Numbered from the stretch's first letter, positions 17,725 to 27,743 are shown. The stretch is DNA of 64,000 bases from Brevibacillus fluminis (GCF_003710825.1 NZ_RHHQ01000025.1:1-64000); one strand, 5' to 3'. Program-made: numbers and translations. The notes: a model not told the origin generated them from the letters alone.

Positions 17725-18849
17725 ATGCAAACTTCCGCGAACAAGCAACAGTCTCTCCTTCTTTTTACGTTGTCTGGCTTAATTGCAATCAGCTTGCTGA
17801 CGATATTCATTGCAACGCGCGAGCTTCCTGGATATCCGTTTTTAAAACGGCAAGCAGCGTGGGTTGTAGTAGGCGCGGGCATGCTTTTCTTTTTGCAGCG
17901 GCAAAATTACCGGATTTTTGTTAAAAACGCAGCCTGGCTCTATGGGTTCGGGCTCCTCTTTTTGCTGTCCGTCTTTGTCCTCGGTCGAAAAGTGAATGGA
18001 GCCATCAGCTGGATTGACCTCGGCTTTTTTCGCATGCAGCCGTCGGAAATCACCCGGTTGACCACGTTGCTTTTGCTCGCCAAAGTCTATGAAACGTGCA
18101 AGGGTGAATGCAGACAGGCACGACAAGTGCTGCTCTGTTTGACAGTTCTGGCTGTACCAACCTTTTTCGTCTTGCTTCAGCCCGATTTGGGCATGGCCAT
18201 CATCTATTTTTCGATGTGCGGCTGTTTTGTGTTGCTGACGAGATTTTCTGGGGATCTAATCAGGCTGTTGCTATTTTTCGGCTGTGTTGTGGGCATCCTC
18301 TTTACAGCTATCGTGCAGGTGGTGCCGGAATTGCCTGATCAGCTTCTGCGACCACATCAGCTCGAACGATTGACGTCATTTTTGCATCCCGAAACCGATC
18401 CGCTCGGAACCGGCTATCAATACATTCAGGCCCGGTCTGTTGTGGGGAGCGGACAATTGGGGGGTACAGGCTTGCTGTATGTCGTGACGTCGAACGGGGG
18501 GAAGCTGCCGGAGCAGCATACCGATTTCATCTTTGCGGTGATTGCGCAGCAATGGGGCTTTATTGGCGCGAGCGTGCTTCTGCTGCTCTATTTTTTGCTG
18601 TTTTACATCATGGTGCAATGGGCGATGGGAACGCCCGATCCGTTCGCGTCGTTTTTTATTAGCGGGATGGTGATCATGTGGTTTTTCCAAATATTCGTCA
18701 ACATCGGGATGAACATTGGCTTATCGCCGATTACCGGGTTGACGCTACCGTTCATCAGCTATGGCGGCAGTTCGTTCATCACGAACATGATGGCCCTTGG
18801 CTTGGTGCTCAGTATGAAAACACCACCGCTGCTGTGGGAGTTCGAATAA
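17725..18849 (+). CDS. FtsW/RodA/SpoVE family (SEDS) protein
   Basis: 374 residues with about ten hydrophobic segments, slightly short for the family. SEDS proteins polymerise lipid II into glycan strands together with a class B PBP. Signatures: NGAISWIDLGFFRMQPSE near residue 95, LLQPDLGMAIIYF near 155, GSGQLGGTGLLYV, LPEQHTDFIFAVIAQQWGF and the PFISYGGSSFITNM block near the C-terminus. No PBP gene is adjacent, so it could be a RodA paralogue for elongation or a sporulation-specific form. ATG 17725 is 9 bases after a weak AGGAGCGG. A strong bidirectional terminator follows. Confidence 0.87.
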   Translation: MQTSANKQQSLLLFTLSGLIAISLLTIFIATRELPGYPFLKRQAAWVVVGAGMLFFLQRQNYRIFVKNAAWLYGFGLLFLLSVFVLGRKVNGAISWIDLGFFRMQPSEITRLTTLLLLAKVYETCKGECRQARQVLLCLTVLAVPTFFVLLQPDLGMAIIYFSMCGCFVLLTRFSGDLIRLLLFFGCVVGILFTAIVQVVPELPDQLLRPHQLERLTSFLHPETDPLGTGYQYIQARSVVGSGQLGGTGLLYVVTSNGGKLPEQHTDFIFAVIAQQWGFIGASVLLLLYFLLFYIMVQWAMGTPDPFASFFISGMVIMWFFQIFVNIGMNIGLSPITGLTLPFISYGGSSFITNMMALGLVLSMKTPPLLWEFE

Positions 18850-18899
18850 AAAAAAAGGCCGGTTCGATACAGGAAAGCCTGATCGGACCGGCTTTTTTT
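18848..18899. terminator. Bidirectional terminator between the SEDS and pucR-like genes
   Basis: GCCGGTTCGAT (18858-18868) pairs with ATCGGACCGGC (18882-18892), with an A-run before and a T-run after. It serves both convergent genes. Confidence 0.88.
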
Positions 18900-18913
18900 C
18901 TGTGATTCAAAAG

Positions 18914-20494
18914 TCAAAAGCCTGTCCAAGGCTCATGAAGGCAGAAGATGCGTACGGCTAACTGGAGCTGGAACTGCGTCTCTGCATCGGTCAAGTCGAA
19001 TTCGCCCAATGATATGGCGCGGTCCAGCCGATAGCGCAACGTTTTCGGGTGGATGTTTAGCTCCTCGGCTGTATTTTTTAAGTGAAAGCCCAAGCGAGCG
19101 TACGTAAGCAGCGACTGAATCAGCACATCCCCGTTTTTGACCGTGGACAATGGTCCGAACAGCTTGTGCAAAAAAGTGGCGCGTGCATTTGCGTCGCCCT
19201 GAAGCACCCGTGGCACCAGTAGATCCTGGAACCGGTGAAAATGACCGAACGTCATATTCGGCAAAATCGAGCAAACTTCCTTGTAGCCTTGTTGGATGTC
19301 CGCAAAGCCCTGTTGTGGCAAACTGACGGCGAAAGAGAGGTCCGGTCCTTTCATCGCTTGCCAAAAATGCTGGGGATTGACCTCGCTTGGGATCAGCAGG
19401 AAGATTTGATTTTGCATGAAGGACAGCACGGTTGGCATTTTCAAATCCTGCAGCCTTCGCTTTGTTTTTTCGATAAGACGATCCCGCTTCACGATACCTT
19501 CGTGGGAGAGCGGAATGGGCGAATCGAACACAAGCATGCCGACCGCATACATCCCTTCCGGATCAAAGCCGAGTAAACGGGCGCGCCTGTGTACTTGATC
19601 GGTCAAGATGAATTGACCTTCCAAGAGCGAATCGAGAAACGAGTGCCCGAGCTGTGCCTCAAGCGATGCGAGCTCGCGCTGGTGGGAGATGTGCATAGCC
19701 ATCAAAATGGCGGCGTATTGCGCGGCATGCTGGTCGAGATCGCTAAGTGGTTCCTGACCTTCCAATATCCACAAAAACCCGACGATCTCCCATTTGATCG
19801 AAATCGGGCAAACAATCCGGGCGGGCAAATGGGCTTGCGGGTCAGCCGGAAGCCGTTTTAAACGCAGTGTCGAGTGTGAGGCGAGCAAGCTGTCCTTCTC
19901 TTGAAACAGCTTTTCAAGATCAAAGCGGTCAGTTTCGCCTGATCCCTGTTGAGTATGTGACGCTAGAATGGAACCGTCAGCATGCTGAATATAAATGCTG
20001 CGCTTCAACAGCACGCCCAGTTTGCGGGCGATATCCTGGAGGCTTTTGGCATCCAATGCAAGCTGGCTCAGCTCCTGATGGATCAATTCCGCTTGCTCTT
20101 GTATTTTGTAATGGAACGTGAGCAGCATGTTCAAAATTTCTTCGGTAATCGTGGCAAAAGGGACCTCCCACGGAATCTCAATGAGCGGAAACTGAAGCTC
20201 TTCGGCCATGGCGATGGCGGCATCCGGCATCTGCTCGAAATAGTGCGGCACTGCCAATCCTAATCCGGCCAGGCCGCGCACGGACAGATCGCGAATCAAT
20301 GCTTGCTGTGCCGCGGGTTCATGGGGCCAAGAATACCCCGTCGTCAGCAGTAGTTCACCGGATCGCACCCAAGGCAATGGATCAGGCAAGTCCACGATGT
20401 GCACCCAGCGGACAAGCCGCTGAAGCCCTTTCGAACCTGCGACGACCTTGGCGTGTTTCAGTGAAGGAAGCTGCAGGGCATCAAAAACTTTCAT
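18914..20494 (-). CDS. PucR family transcriptional regulator
   Basis: About 526 residues. N-terminal PucR domain (about 1-125, MKVFDALQLPSLKHAKVVAG, WVRSGELLLTTGY), a central GGDEF-like region (about 280-400) and a C-terminal HTH_30 domain with LLTYARLGFHLKNTAEELNIHPKTLRYRL near residue 470. Start ATG at 20494 is chosen since GGGAGG lies 10 bases upstream and homologues begin there; seven extra codons upstream are open. It is divergent from a GabP-type permease. PucR relatives in Bacillus activate purine, proline or GABA uptake, so it likely controls that permease. Confidence 0.87.
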   Translation of the reverse strand: MKVFDALQLPSLKHAKVVAGSKGLQRLVRWVHIVDLPDPLPWVRSGELLLTTGYSWPHEPAAQQALIRDLSVRGLAGLGLAVPHYFEQMPDAAIAMAEELQFPLIEIPWEVPFATITEEILNMLLTFHYKIQEQAELIHQELSQLALDAKSLQDIARKLGVLLKRSIYIQHADGSILASHTQQGSGETDRFDLEKLFQEKDSLLASHSTLRLKRLPADPQAHLPARIVCPISIKWEIVGFLWILEGQEPLSDLDQHAAQYAAILMAMHISHQRELASLEAQLGHSFLDSLLEGQFILTDQVHRRARLLGFDPEGMYAVGMLVFDSPIPLSHEGIVKRDRLIEKTKRRLQDLKMPTVLSFMQNQIFLLIPSEVNPQHFWQAMKGPDLSFAVSLPQQGFADIQQGYKEVCSILPNMTFGHFHRFQDLLVPRVLQGDANARATFLHKLFGPLSTVKNGDVLIQSLLTYARLGFHLKNTAEELNIHPKTLRYRLDRAISLGEFDLTDAETQFQLQLAVRIFCLHEPWTGF

Positions 20495-20824
20495 CGGAAA
20501 TATCCTCCCTGTCAAGATGTATACCTTTCATGGTTGTTGGAAGGAAGAGAATGGAAGCATGTGTACCGATCGGATAAGTAGGAGCTTTTGTATTTTAATG
20601 GATTGAAGTGTCCGGTGTAAATAAAAAATTCTATTGACTATAAAATTCGATCAGTTGCCGGTGTTTATGCAAAGATCGGTATCTTTTTTCTATCTCTCAC
20701 AGATAATGAGGGGGACAAACATTCCTCTTTCAGAGTAGATGACTTTAGTTGTATTGAACTTTATGATTGTTAAGAATTCTTTTTTAACATACCTTAAAAA
20801 TGTGGGGGAATAGAAGGAGGAAGA
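20495..20824. other. Divergent intergenic region, pucR-like / permease
   Basis: 330 bases without a gene. It must hold both promoters. I see an inverted repeat GTTAA-N10-TTAAC (20769-20788) around the palindrome AAGAATTCTT, a TTGACT at about 20634, and GATCGG sequences at about 20569 and 20674. No -12/-24 (sigma-54) element was found. None of these is assigned with confidence. Confidence 0.4.
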
Positions 20825-22225
20825 ATGCCAATGGCGACAGAGACAAAATTGCATAAACAACTCAAAACACGGCATTTGACAATGATTTCGATCGGTGGGG
20901 TAATCGGAGCGGGCTTGTTCGTCGGAAGCGGTGCTGTCATCAATGCGACAGGTCCGGGAGCAGCCGTTTCCTATGCCATCGCAGGCTTGCTGGTTGTACT
21001 GGTTATGCGCATGCTCGGCGAAATGGCAGTGGTGAATCCTGACTCAGGTTCATTCGCTACCTATGCCCATCAGGCAATGGGTCCGCTCGCCAGCTACACG
21101 ATCGGGTGGCTGTACTGGTTTTACTGGGCCATCGTAATCGCCATCGAAGCGACGGCAGGCGGTGCAATCGTTCACGGTTGGATCCCGGGGCTGCCGGTAT
21201 GGGCAATCAGCTTGATCTTGACGTTCTTACTGACACTGACCAACATTTTTTCCGTCAAATCGTTCGGTGAATTCGAATATTGGTTTTCACTGATTAAGGT
21301 AGTCGCCATCTCGCTGTTCATGCTGTTGGGCGCTGCCATCATCTTTGGCTTCATTCCGAGCATTCCATCGCCAGGACTGGAAAACCTGATTGGCAAAGGC
21401 GGCTTCATGCCAAACGGCTTCTCCGCCGTGTTCGTCGGAATCGTGGTATGTATCTTCTCCTTTTTCGGAGCGGAAATCGCGGCCATTGCAGCAGGCGAGA
21501 CCGAGAATCCAAAGAAAAATGTAGTTATCGCGATTAAAAGCGTCGTTTGGCGCATCCTGCTGTTTTACATTGGGTCGGTGACGATTCTGGTCACATTGCT
21601 CCCATGGAATGCGACGGATTTGCTCAAAAGCCCGTATGTCACCATGCTCGACATGCTGAAAATTCCGGCTGCTGCCCAAATTATGAACATGGTTGTGTTG
21701 ACTTCTGTTCTTTCCTGCCTGAATTCGGCGCTGTACACGAATTCACGGATGCTGTACTCCTTGGCCCAAAAAGGAAATGCGCCACGCGCCCTGCTCAAGG
21801 TGAGCAAAAACGGTGTGCCTGTCCGGGCGGTATTGCTGAGCACCGCGTTCGCTTATTTTTGCGCGATCTTCAATTTCGTGTCTCCGGATAAAATCTTTCT
21901 GTTTCTCGTAAACGCTTCCGGTGCGATTGCGCTGCTAGTTTACTTGGCGATTGCCGTCTCGCATATCATCCTTCGCAAGCGTTTGCAAAAATCGGCTCAA
22001 CAAGAGATGACACTGAAAATGTGGGGCTTCCCGTATTTGACGTATGTGACCATTGCGGCGATGTTCGTGATCCTGATCGCGATGCTGTTCATCGATTCCA
22101 TGCGTTCGCAGATTTTACTGACGCTTTTAATCACTGCGGTGACCATTGGGGTATACTTTATCACCAAGAAAAAACGAACCGAGCCGGCAGACGAATCCGG
22201 ACATCAAGAAGAACGCATAAGCTAA
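20825..22225 (+). CDS. Amino acid permease, GabP-like (APC family)
   Basis: 466 residues, 12 predicted membrane segments. The N-terminus LKTRHLTMISIGGVIGAGLFVGSG is the APC/GABA-permease signature, and FGAEIAAIAAGETENPKKNV is the conserved loop after segment 6. Best guess is proton-coupled uptake of GABA or a related amino acid. ATG 20825 lies 4 bases after GGAGG; ATG 20831, 10 bases after it, may be the true start. Divergent PucR-type regulator upstream; terminator downstream. Confidence 0.87.
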   Translation: MPMATETKLHKQLKTRHLTMISIGGVIGAGLFVGSGAVINATGPGAAVSYAIAGLLVVLVMRMLGEMAVVNPDSGSFATYAHQAMGPLASYTIGWLYWFYWAIVIAIEATAGGAIVHGWIPGLPVWAISLILTFLLTLTNIFSVKSFGEFEYWFSLIKVVAISLFMLLGAAIIFGFIPSIPSPGLENLIGKGGFMPNGFSAVFVGIVVCIFSFFGAEIAAIAAGETENPKKNVVIAIKSVVWRILLFYIGSVTILVTLLPWNATDLLKSPYVTMLDMLKIPAAAQIMNMVVLTSVLSCLNSALYTNSRMLYSLAQKGNAPRALLKVSKNGVPVRAVLLSTAFAYFCAIFNFVSPDKIFLFLVNASGAIALLVYLAIAVSHIILRKRLQKSAQQEMTLKMWGFPYLTYVTIAAMFVILIAMLFIDSMRSQILLTLLITAVTIGVYFITKKKRTEPADESGHQEERIS

Positions 22226-22239
22226 TTGCCTTGTTGCAT

Positions 22240-22286
22240 GCAGGTCGAGTGGAGAGAGAATTCTCCTCCCGATCTGCTTTTTTGTT
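22240..22286 (+). terminator. Permease gene terminator
   Basis: GCAGGTCG (from 22240) pairs with CGATCTGC (ending 22277) with an inner GGAG/CTCC stem, followed by TTTTTTGTTTT. Confidence 0.8.
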
Positions 22287-22449
22287 TTGCGTACACTTCA
22301 TGGCATTTTTCTCCAAAATTTACTGTAATCATTTTCCTTCTTCTCCGTCTTAGGTAGGAGAGGCATTCAGTCAAGCGGCCGTTCACGTTGATGTGAAAAA
22401 CTGGCAAACTTGTAACTGCAGCACTCGGAATCGATGTGGAGGAATGATG

Positions 22450-23676
22450 ATGAAGAAGAAAGCACTTATTGGGTTATCCGCTTTGCTATTGCTGAGCGCG
22501 GGGTGTGGGCCAGCTCCGGCGGCACCGGAAGCGGCAGCGGGACCAGCAGGAAAAGTCGTGGAGCTGGCGGCGGCAACGAAGCCAACCGCTCCGCTGTTCT
22601 TATCGGCTACCGGGATTGTGGAAGCCAAACGCGACGTAATCCTCTCGTTCGGGGCGTCGGGAAAAATTGCCAAAATCAATGTTGCAAAAGGTTCGCAAGT
22701 GGCACAGGGAAGCGTGCTCGCCTCGCTGGATACGGGGTATTACCAAAAAGCGGTGGAGGCGGCAGCCGGGCAAGTGAAGGAAGCGTCGGCACGCAAAACG
22801 CGAAAATTGCAGGGAGCTACACCAGAAGAAATCGCTGCCGCAAAATTGTCGGTGGAACGATCCAAAGTCCGTTTGGAAAAAGCGATCACAGATGTTGCGC
22901 AAGGCGAGCGATTGGTACAAGGCGGCGCGATGGCGCAAAGTGAGTTGGATAATTTGAAGATCGAGAAAACGAAAGCGGAGCTAGACGCCAAAGACTCGCA
23001 AATTTCACTGGAGAAGCTGATGAAGGGCGCGGAGGCGGATGAGATCGCAAGCGTAAATGCATCGATCACGCAGGCCGCTAGCCAAGTCGCGCAGGCTACA
23101 AAGACGCTGCAAGACACGAAGCTGGTGGCTCCATTCGGCGGTACCGTCGTTACGGTGAGCCAAGAGGCAGGCGAGCTGTCGAATCCAGGGCAGGATGTCA
23201 TCCACCTAGTGGACTTGTCGGAGATGAAGGTAGCGCTTGATGTTGCCAACGACACGATAGACCAGTACAAAGTCGGAACGAAAGTATCGGTCGTAAACCA
23301 GAACGGTGAAAAAACAGCAGGTACGGTATCGTTCGTTGCACCAGTCATCGATCAGAAAACGGGCAAGTATCAAGTGGAGATCACGTTCGCCAATCCGAAA
23401 GAATCATGGCGAGGCGGGATGCTGGCAACCATTGAAGTGCCCCGCAGCGTTAAGGGCGTCATCGTGCCGTTGGAAAGCGTCGGAATCACCCAGGCGGAGC
23501 GTTACGTGATGACAGCTGAAAACGGTGTTGCCACGCGACACGTTGTCACGGTCGGGCAAATCGTCGGCGACAAGATCGAGGTGCTCTCCGGTTTGAAAGA
23601 AAATGAACAGGTGATTACAAGCGGCATTACGTACATTGTGGAAGGCGAGAAGGTTGTCGCGAGAGGAGCCAAGTAA
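22450..23676 (+). CDS. RND efflux adaptor (membrane fusion) lipoprotein
   Basis: 408 residues from ATG 22450, 7 bases after GGAGG (22444 and 22447 are in-frame alternatives). Lipoprotein signal peptide with lipobox LSAG-C around residue 18. A lipoyl-like half domain (ILSFGASGKIAKINVAKGSQVAQGSVLA), a long alpha-helical hairpin (about 80-210) and the second lipoyl half (LVAPFGGTVVTVSQEAGE) follow, then a beta-barrel domain. In Gram-positives such adaptors sit on the outer face of the membrane beside an RND pump. The stop overlaps the next start (TAATG), so pump and adaptor are co-translated. Confidence 0.9.
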   Translation: MKKKALIGLSALLLLSAGCGPAPAAPEAAAGPAGKVVELAAATKPTAPLFLSATGIVEAKRDVILSFGASGKIAKINVAKGSQVAQGSVLASLDTGYYQKAVEAAAGQVKEASARKTRKLQGATPEEIAAAKLSVERSKVRLEKAITDVAQGERLVQGGAMAQSELDNLKIEKTKAELDAKDSQISLEKLMKGAEADEIASVNASITQAASQVAQATKTLQDTKLVAPFGGTVVTVSQEAGELSNPGQDVIHLVDLSEMKVALDVANDTIDQYKVGTKVSVVNQNGEKTAGTVSFVAPVIDQKTGKYQVEITFANPKESWRGGMLATIEVPRSVKGVIVPLESVGITQAERYVMTAENGVATRHVVTVGQIVGDKIEVLSGLKENEQVITSGITYIVEGEKVVARGAK

Positions 23677-26600
23677 TGGAGAAGCTGATTCATTTTTTAC
23701 TTAAGCGAAAATTAATCGTCTACTTATGTACATTCCTGCTCGTTCTCGGCGGAGTCGGCGCACTGCTGTCCTTTACCGTTGCATTCGTGCCGAAAACCAA
23801 TCTTCCGTATATCTCAGTCAACCTGTCAGGCGGGGCGCTTCCGCCGGAGGAAATGGAAGAAAAAATTACGAAAAAAATTGAGAAAGAGCTGAAGTCGGTC
23901 AGCGAAATCATCGATTACACATCGACCTCCAGCAGCGGTTCGGTCCGCATCAGCATCAAAGCGAAGCAGGGCGAGGGAGCTGAGGTCAAGCAAAAAGTCG
24001 ACAGCATCGTCAACCGTCTGCGCAACGATTTTCCAAAAGAAGTGACCAATGTACTCGTCCAGCAAGACAGCTATGGGGATGAGATGTTGGGCGAGTTAGC
24101 GATCGTCGGCGCTTCTCCGCAAGTCATGCTGAATCTAGCTGAAACAAGCATCAAAGACCGGTTGGAGGCGGCAGACGGCGTCAAAACGGTCGAGGTGGAC
24201 AAAGGCGGCTTCAAAAACGAAGTCTCGATCCGCCTAGAACCGGAACGCTTGATGGCGTATGGCATGACCCCGCAAAGCGTGATGGATCAGCTCCGTCAGG
24301 CCAACTGGAAGCAATCGATCGGTACACTCGAAAACAACGGCTATCATACGGTTATTGAAATCGATCATTCGGTTGCCTCCATACCCGAAATTGAACAGAT
24401 GGCAATCCAGACCCCGCACGGAACGGTCGAGCTCAAACAGCTGGCGACCGTAGAAGACTTGCGCGGAAAATCTGTCGATTCATTGTCGCTCTACCACGGT
24501 CAGCCTTATGTGCACATCATAGTGAACCGCAGCAGTGAAAGCGACCTGATCACGACACAACGAAATGTTGATACCGTGATCAATGAAATAAACAAGGAAG
24601 CGAACGGCTCGTATAAAATCATTACCTTGTTTGAAGCCGCCTCCTTTGTCGAGACCTCCATCCATAACCTGAGTCGCGAAGTGATGGTGGGCGGTTTGCT
24701 GGCGATTGTGATTTTGTACCTGTTCATGCGCAATTTGCGCGTTACCCTGGTCATTGCGGCAACACTGCCGCTCTCCGCACTGATGACCTTCATCGCCATG
24801 AAAATTTTCGGCTACAACATCGATGCCGTTTCGCTGATTTCTTTAAGCTTGTCGGTCGGCTTGATCGTCGATGCCGCAATCGTCGTTCTCGAGAGCATCT
24901 ACCATTTCCGCGAAAAGGGTGAGGAGCTGACCCGAGCGATTATTCTGGGAACAAAAGAAGTGTTGACGCCAGTTCTTTCCTCGCAATTGACGATGGTTGT
25001 CGTATTTTTGCCGCTTGTGCTCGCCGACTTTGGCGAGGAATTCCGTCCGATCTTTACGACGATCGCCTTTACGGTAACAGCCGCGATTACTGCTTCCACC
25101 ATCGCCGCAATCTTCTTCGTGCCGATTTTGGCGGAAAGCTTTTTGGGCAGAGACAAAAACGTTAGTGTCAAAACGAATGAGAAGAGCGTCAGTGCCCGCA
25201 TGCTTCGACTTTTCCAACGTTTTCTCGGTGCCGCGCTGCGCCATCGGATCAAGACGCTGGTCATCGCCATGGCGTTGTTTGTCGGCTGCTTCTTTTTGAC
25301 GCCGTTCATCAAGCAAGGCAACTTTATGGATGTCAATGAAAACTTCATTTTTGCCCAGCTCGTGCTGCCAAAAGGGACCAGCATCGAAGCGGCGCGCAAT
25401 ACCGCCAACGAGGCGGAGCAAAATGTGCTGAAAATGAACGATGTCCGTGATGTGTTCGTGGATGTGAACAAGAAAAACATCACGCTGGTGCTTTCCTTGA
25501 AATCCAAAGCCGAGCGTGCGCACAGCAAAGATGAGCTTAGTCTGGAATTAAACAATCGTTTAAAAGCAATCAAGGATGTCGACCGCATCGAGACGAATTT
25601 TGGCGGGGCGGGCGGGGCAGCTGCCATCCAGCTGCAAGTCGTGGGCAAGGAGCTTGAGCCGGCTGCAAAAGTTACGGCTGACGTGGAAAAAATGTTGGTT
25701 TCGATCCCAGGCGTCGTGAACACGCGCAACGACTTTTCCGATGGCTACGAGAAACTAACGCTCGTGCCAAAACAAGATATGATGGAGCGTATGCAGGTGG
25801 ATGAGCGCGACCTCTTGTCGCAGCTTAGCGGCTTCATCGGTGAACAAACGATCACGACAATTACGATGGATGGCATTGACATCGATGTGAACGCCACCTA
25901 TCCAGAGGAATGGATGAAGCATCCGGATCAATTGAAGCAAGTGACGATTACGACGAAGACCGGTGCACAAGTCCCGCTGTTTGATTTGGTTGACTGGCGT
26001 TACGCCAAATCGCCTTCCTCGCTCAAACATGTAAAAGGGGATCGCGTTATCACCGTTTCCGCGGAAATGGTAGGCACAGATCTCGGTACCGTGGGCAGGG
26101 CAATTAATGAAAAACTGCCGACCTTGACGGTGCCTGCAGGCTACAAAGTGGAGCTGGCAGGCGATCTGAAGCAGCAAAGCCAGAACATGACTAGCGGGCT
26201 GATCGTATTCGCAGGTGCGATTGCGTTGATTTATGTCATCATGGTCGGACAATTTGGCCGCCTGTCGCATCCGTTCATCATCATGCTGACACTGCCTATG
26301 GCATTTATCGGCGTCGTGGTCGGACTGGTTTTGACCCAGCGCGTATTCAGCCTAATGGCGATCGTCGGGGTCACCATGCTGATCGGGATCGTCGTTTCCA
26401 ATGCGATCTTGCTGATCGATCGGATCAATACGCTCCGCGAGCGCGGCATGGATTTGCAGGAAGCGATTTTGGAAGGCGTGAAAGACCGCGTCCGTCCGGT
26501 ACTCATGACCAAATTGACGGCGATTCTCGGCATGCTGCCGATGGCGCTGGCGTTCTCAGAAGGCTCAGATTTCCATGCGCCGCTTGCGACCGTCGTCATT

Positions 26601-26753
26601 TTCGGACTGGTGTTCCACACAATCATTACCTTGATTTTGGTGCCTGTGCTGTATTCACTCTTTGAAGGAACATTCGCACGCATTCGTGCCCGCCGCGCTG
26701 CACGGCTGGAGAAACGCAAAGCGCGCGCCACGATTCCGATGATCGAATCATAA
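23676..26753 (+). CDS. RND efflux permease (AcrB/SwrC-like)
   Basis: 1025 residues with the doubled RND topology: membrane segment 1 near residue 10, a large extracytoplasmic loop (about 35-330), six segments, a second loop (about 545-830) and six more. Segment 4 reads SVGLIVDAAIVVLES: the first aspartate of the proton-relay pair is present, the second is alanine. Segment 10 reads GIVVSNAILLID. Likely substrates are lipophilic drugs or surfactants, as for SwrC, which exports surfactin. The two-gene operon has no visible local regulator. A terminator follows. Confidence 0.92.
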   Translation: MEKLIHFLLKRKLIVYLCTFLLVLGGVGALLSFTVAFVPKTNLPYISVNLSGGALPPEEMEEKITKKIEKELKSVSEIIDYTSTSSSGSVRISIKAKQGEGAEVKQKVDSIVNRLRNDFPKEVTNVLVQQDSYGDEMLGELAIVGASPQVMLNLAETSIKDRLEAADGVKTVEVDKGGFKNEVSIRLEPERLMAYGMTPQSVMDQLRQANWKQSIGTLENNGYHTVIEIDHSVASIPEIEQMAIQTPHGTVELKQLATVEDLRGKSVDSLSLYHGQPYVHIIVNRSSESDLITTQRNVDTVINEINKEANGSYKIITLFEAASFVETSIHNLSREVMVGGLLAIVILYLFMRNLRVTLVIAATLPLSALMTFIAMKIFGYNIDAVSLISLSLSVGLIVDAAIVVLESIYHFREKGEELTRAIILGTKEVLTPVLSSQLTMVVVFLPLVLADFGEEFRPIFTTIAFTVTAAITASTIAAIFFVPILAESFLGRDKNVSVKTNEKSVSARMLRLFQRFLGAALRHRIKTLVIAMALFVGCFFLTPFIKQGNFMDVNENFIFAQLVLPKGTSIEAARNTANEAEQNVLKMNDVRDVFVDVNKKNITLVLSLKSKAERAHSKDELSLELNNRLKAIKDVDRIETNFGGAGGAAAIQLQVVGKELEPAAKVTADVEKMLVSIPGVVNTRNDFSDGYEKLTLVPKQDMMERMQVDERDLLSQLSGFIGEQTITTITMDGIDIDVNATYPEEWMKHPDQLKQVTITTKTGAQVPLFDLVDWRYAKSPSSLKHVKGDRVITVSAEMVGTDLGTVGRAINEKLPTLTVPAGYKVELAGDLKQQSQNMTSGLIVFAGAIALIYVIMVGQFGRLSHPFIIMLTLPMAFIGVVVGLVLTQRVFSLMAIVGVTMLIGIVVSNAILLIDRINTLRERGMDLQEAILEGVKDRVRPVLMTKLTAILGMLPMALAFSEGSDFHAPLATVVIFGLVFHTIITLILVPVLYSLFEGTFARIRARRAARLEKRKARATIPMIES

Positions 26754-26764
26754 TGTGAGAGGCA

Positions 26765-26796
26765 AAAGAGGCTTGCTGTGAGCAGGCCTCTTTGCT
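26765..26796 (+). terminator. RND operon terminator
   Basis: AAAGAGGC (26765-26772) pairs with GCCTCTTT (26786-26793), with further T after a GC. Confidence 0.75.
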
Positions 26797-26905
26797 TTAG
26801 GCTGCGCGGTTGAGTTCGATTGCTTGTTTCTCCTTGGCTCATGGGTCTTTTTCTACTAAAATAAAGGAAAACCCTGTAAAGGGAGGAGCAAAAGGAGGTT
26901 TCCCC

Positions 26906-27694
26906 ATGGATTTGCAGCTTACCGGAAAAACGGCGATTGTCCTGGCTTCCACAAAAGGGTTGGGCAAAGCGACGGCCAAGACATTGGCGGTGGAAGGAGC
27001 TAACGTTGCCATCTGCGGACGTGACGAGATTGCGCTCGCCGTGACAAGCCAGGAGATTGAGCAGGCCACTGGCCGCGCTCCACTTTCGATGAAAGTAGAT
27101 GTGCGCAAACCTGAAGAGATAGATCAGCTTGTTCAAGCGACTGTCGAACGGTTCGGGACGGTTGATATTTTGATCGCCAATGCGGGCGGCCCTCCAGCTG
27201 GCTCATTCGACCAAATGGCCGATGAACACTGGCAGCTCGCATTTGAGCAAAATTTGCTCAGCTATGTACGCGCCATCCGTGCCGTGCTGCCGCACATGCG
27301 CAAACAGCAATTCGGCCGCATCGTAAATTTCACCTCATCTTCGATTAAGGAGCCGATCCCCAGCCTGATTTTGTCAAATACGTTCCGTACCGGCATTGTG
27401 GGGCTAGCCAAAACGCTCGCTTCCGAGCTTGGGGGCGATGGCATCTTGATCAATACGGTCGGCCCTGGACGGATTGCGACAGACCGCGTCGCTTCGCTCG
27501 ACGAACTGGCGGCGGAGCGGCTGCAAACCGACAGAGAGGCGATTCGTAAGCAGATGGAAGAAAAAATCCCGCTCGGCCGCTACGGTGAACCAGAAGAGTT
27601 CGCACGAGTCGTGACTTTCCTTGCATCCCCCGCCAACAGCTATGTGACCGGTCAGTCGCTGCTGATCGACGGTGGCATGGTCAAATCGATTTAA
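26906..27694 (+). CDS. SDR-fold protein with altered catalytic residues
   Basis: 262 residues from ATG 26906 after a strong AAAGGAGG. Classical short-chain dehydrogenase fold: cofactor loop LASTKGLGKA (residues 13-22), CGRD at 37-40, N-A-G-G at 92-95. At the active site the serine region NFTSSS (141-146) is present, but the usual Y-x3-K is replaced: alignment through TGIVGLAKTLA puts S157 and R161 there (LSNTFRTG). A divergent SDR subgroup with SN-x-x-R at this place exists, so this may be a different chemistry rather than decay. C-terminus (GRYGEPEEFARVVTFLAS, GQSLLIDGG) is normal. Neighbour is YajQ. Confidence 0.87.
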   Translation: MDLQLTGKTAIVLASTKGLGKATAKTLAVEGANVAICGRDEIALAVTSQEIEQATGRAPLSMKVDVRKPEEIDQLVQATVERFGTVDILIANAGGPPAGSFDQMADEHWQLAFEQNLLSYVRAIRAVLPHMRKQQFGRIVNFTSSSIKEPIPSLILSNTFRTGIVGLAKTLASELGGDGILINTVGPGRIATDRVASLDELAAERLQTDREAIRKQMEEKIPLGRYGEPEEFARVVTFLASPANSYVTGQSLLIDGGMVKSI

Positions 27695-27743
27695 CGCAAG
27701 CATCATCATACATACACGTTTCGATAGGAAGGAGCCAACTCGC

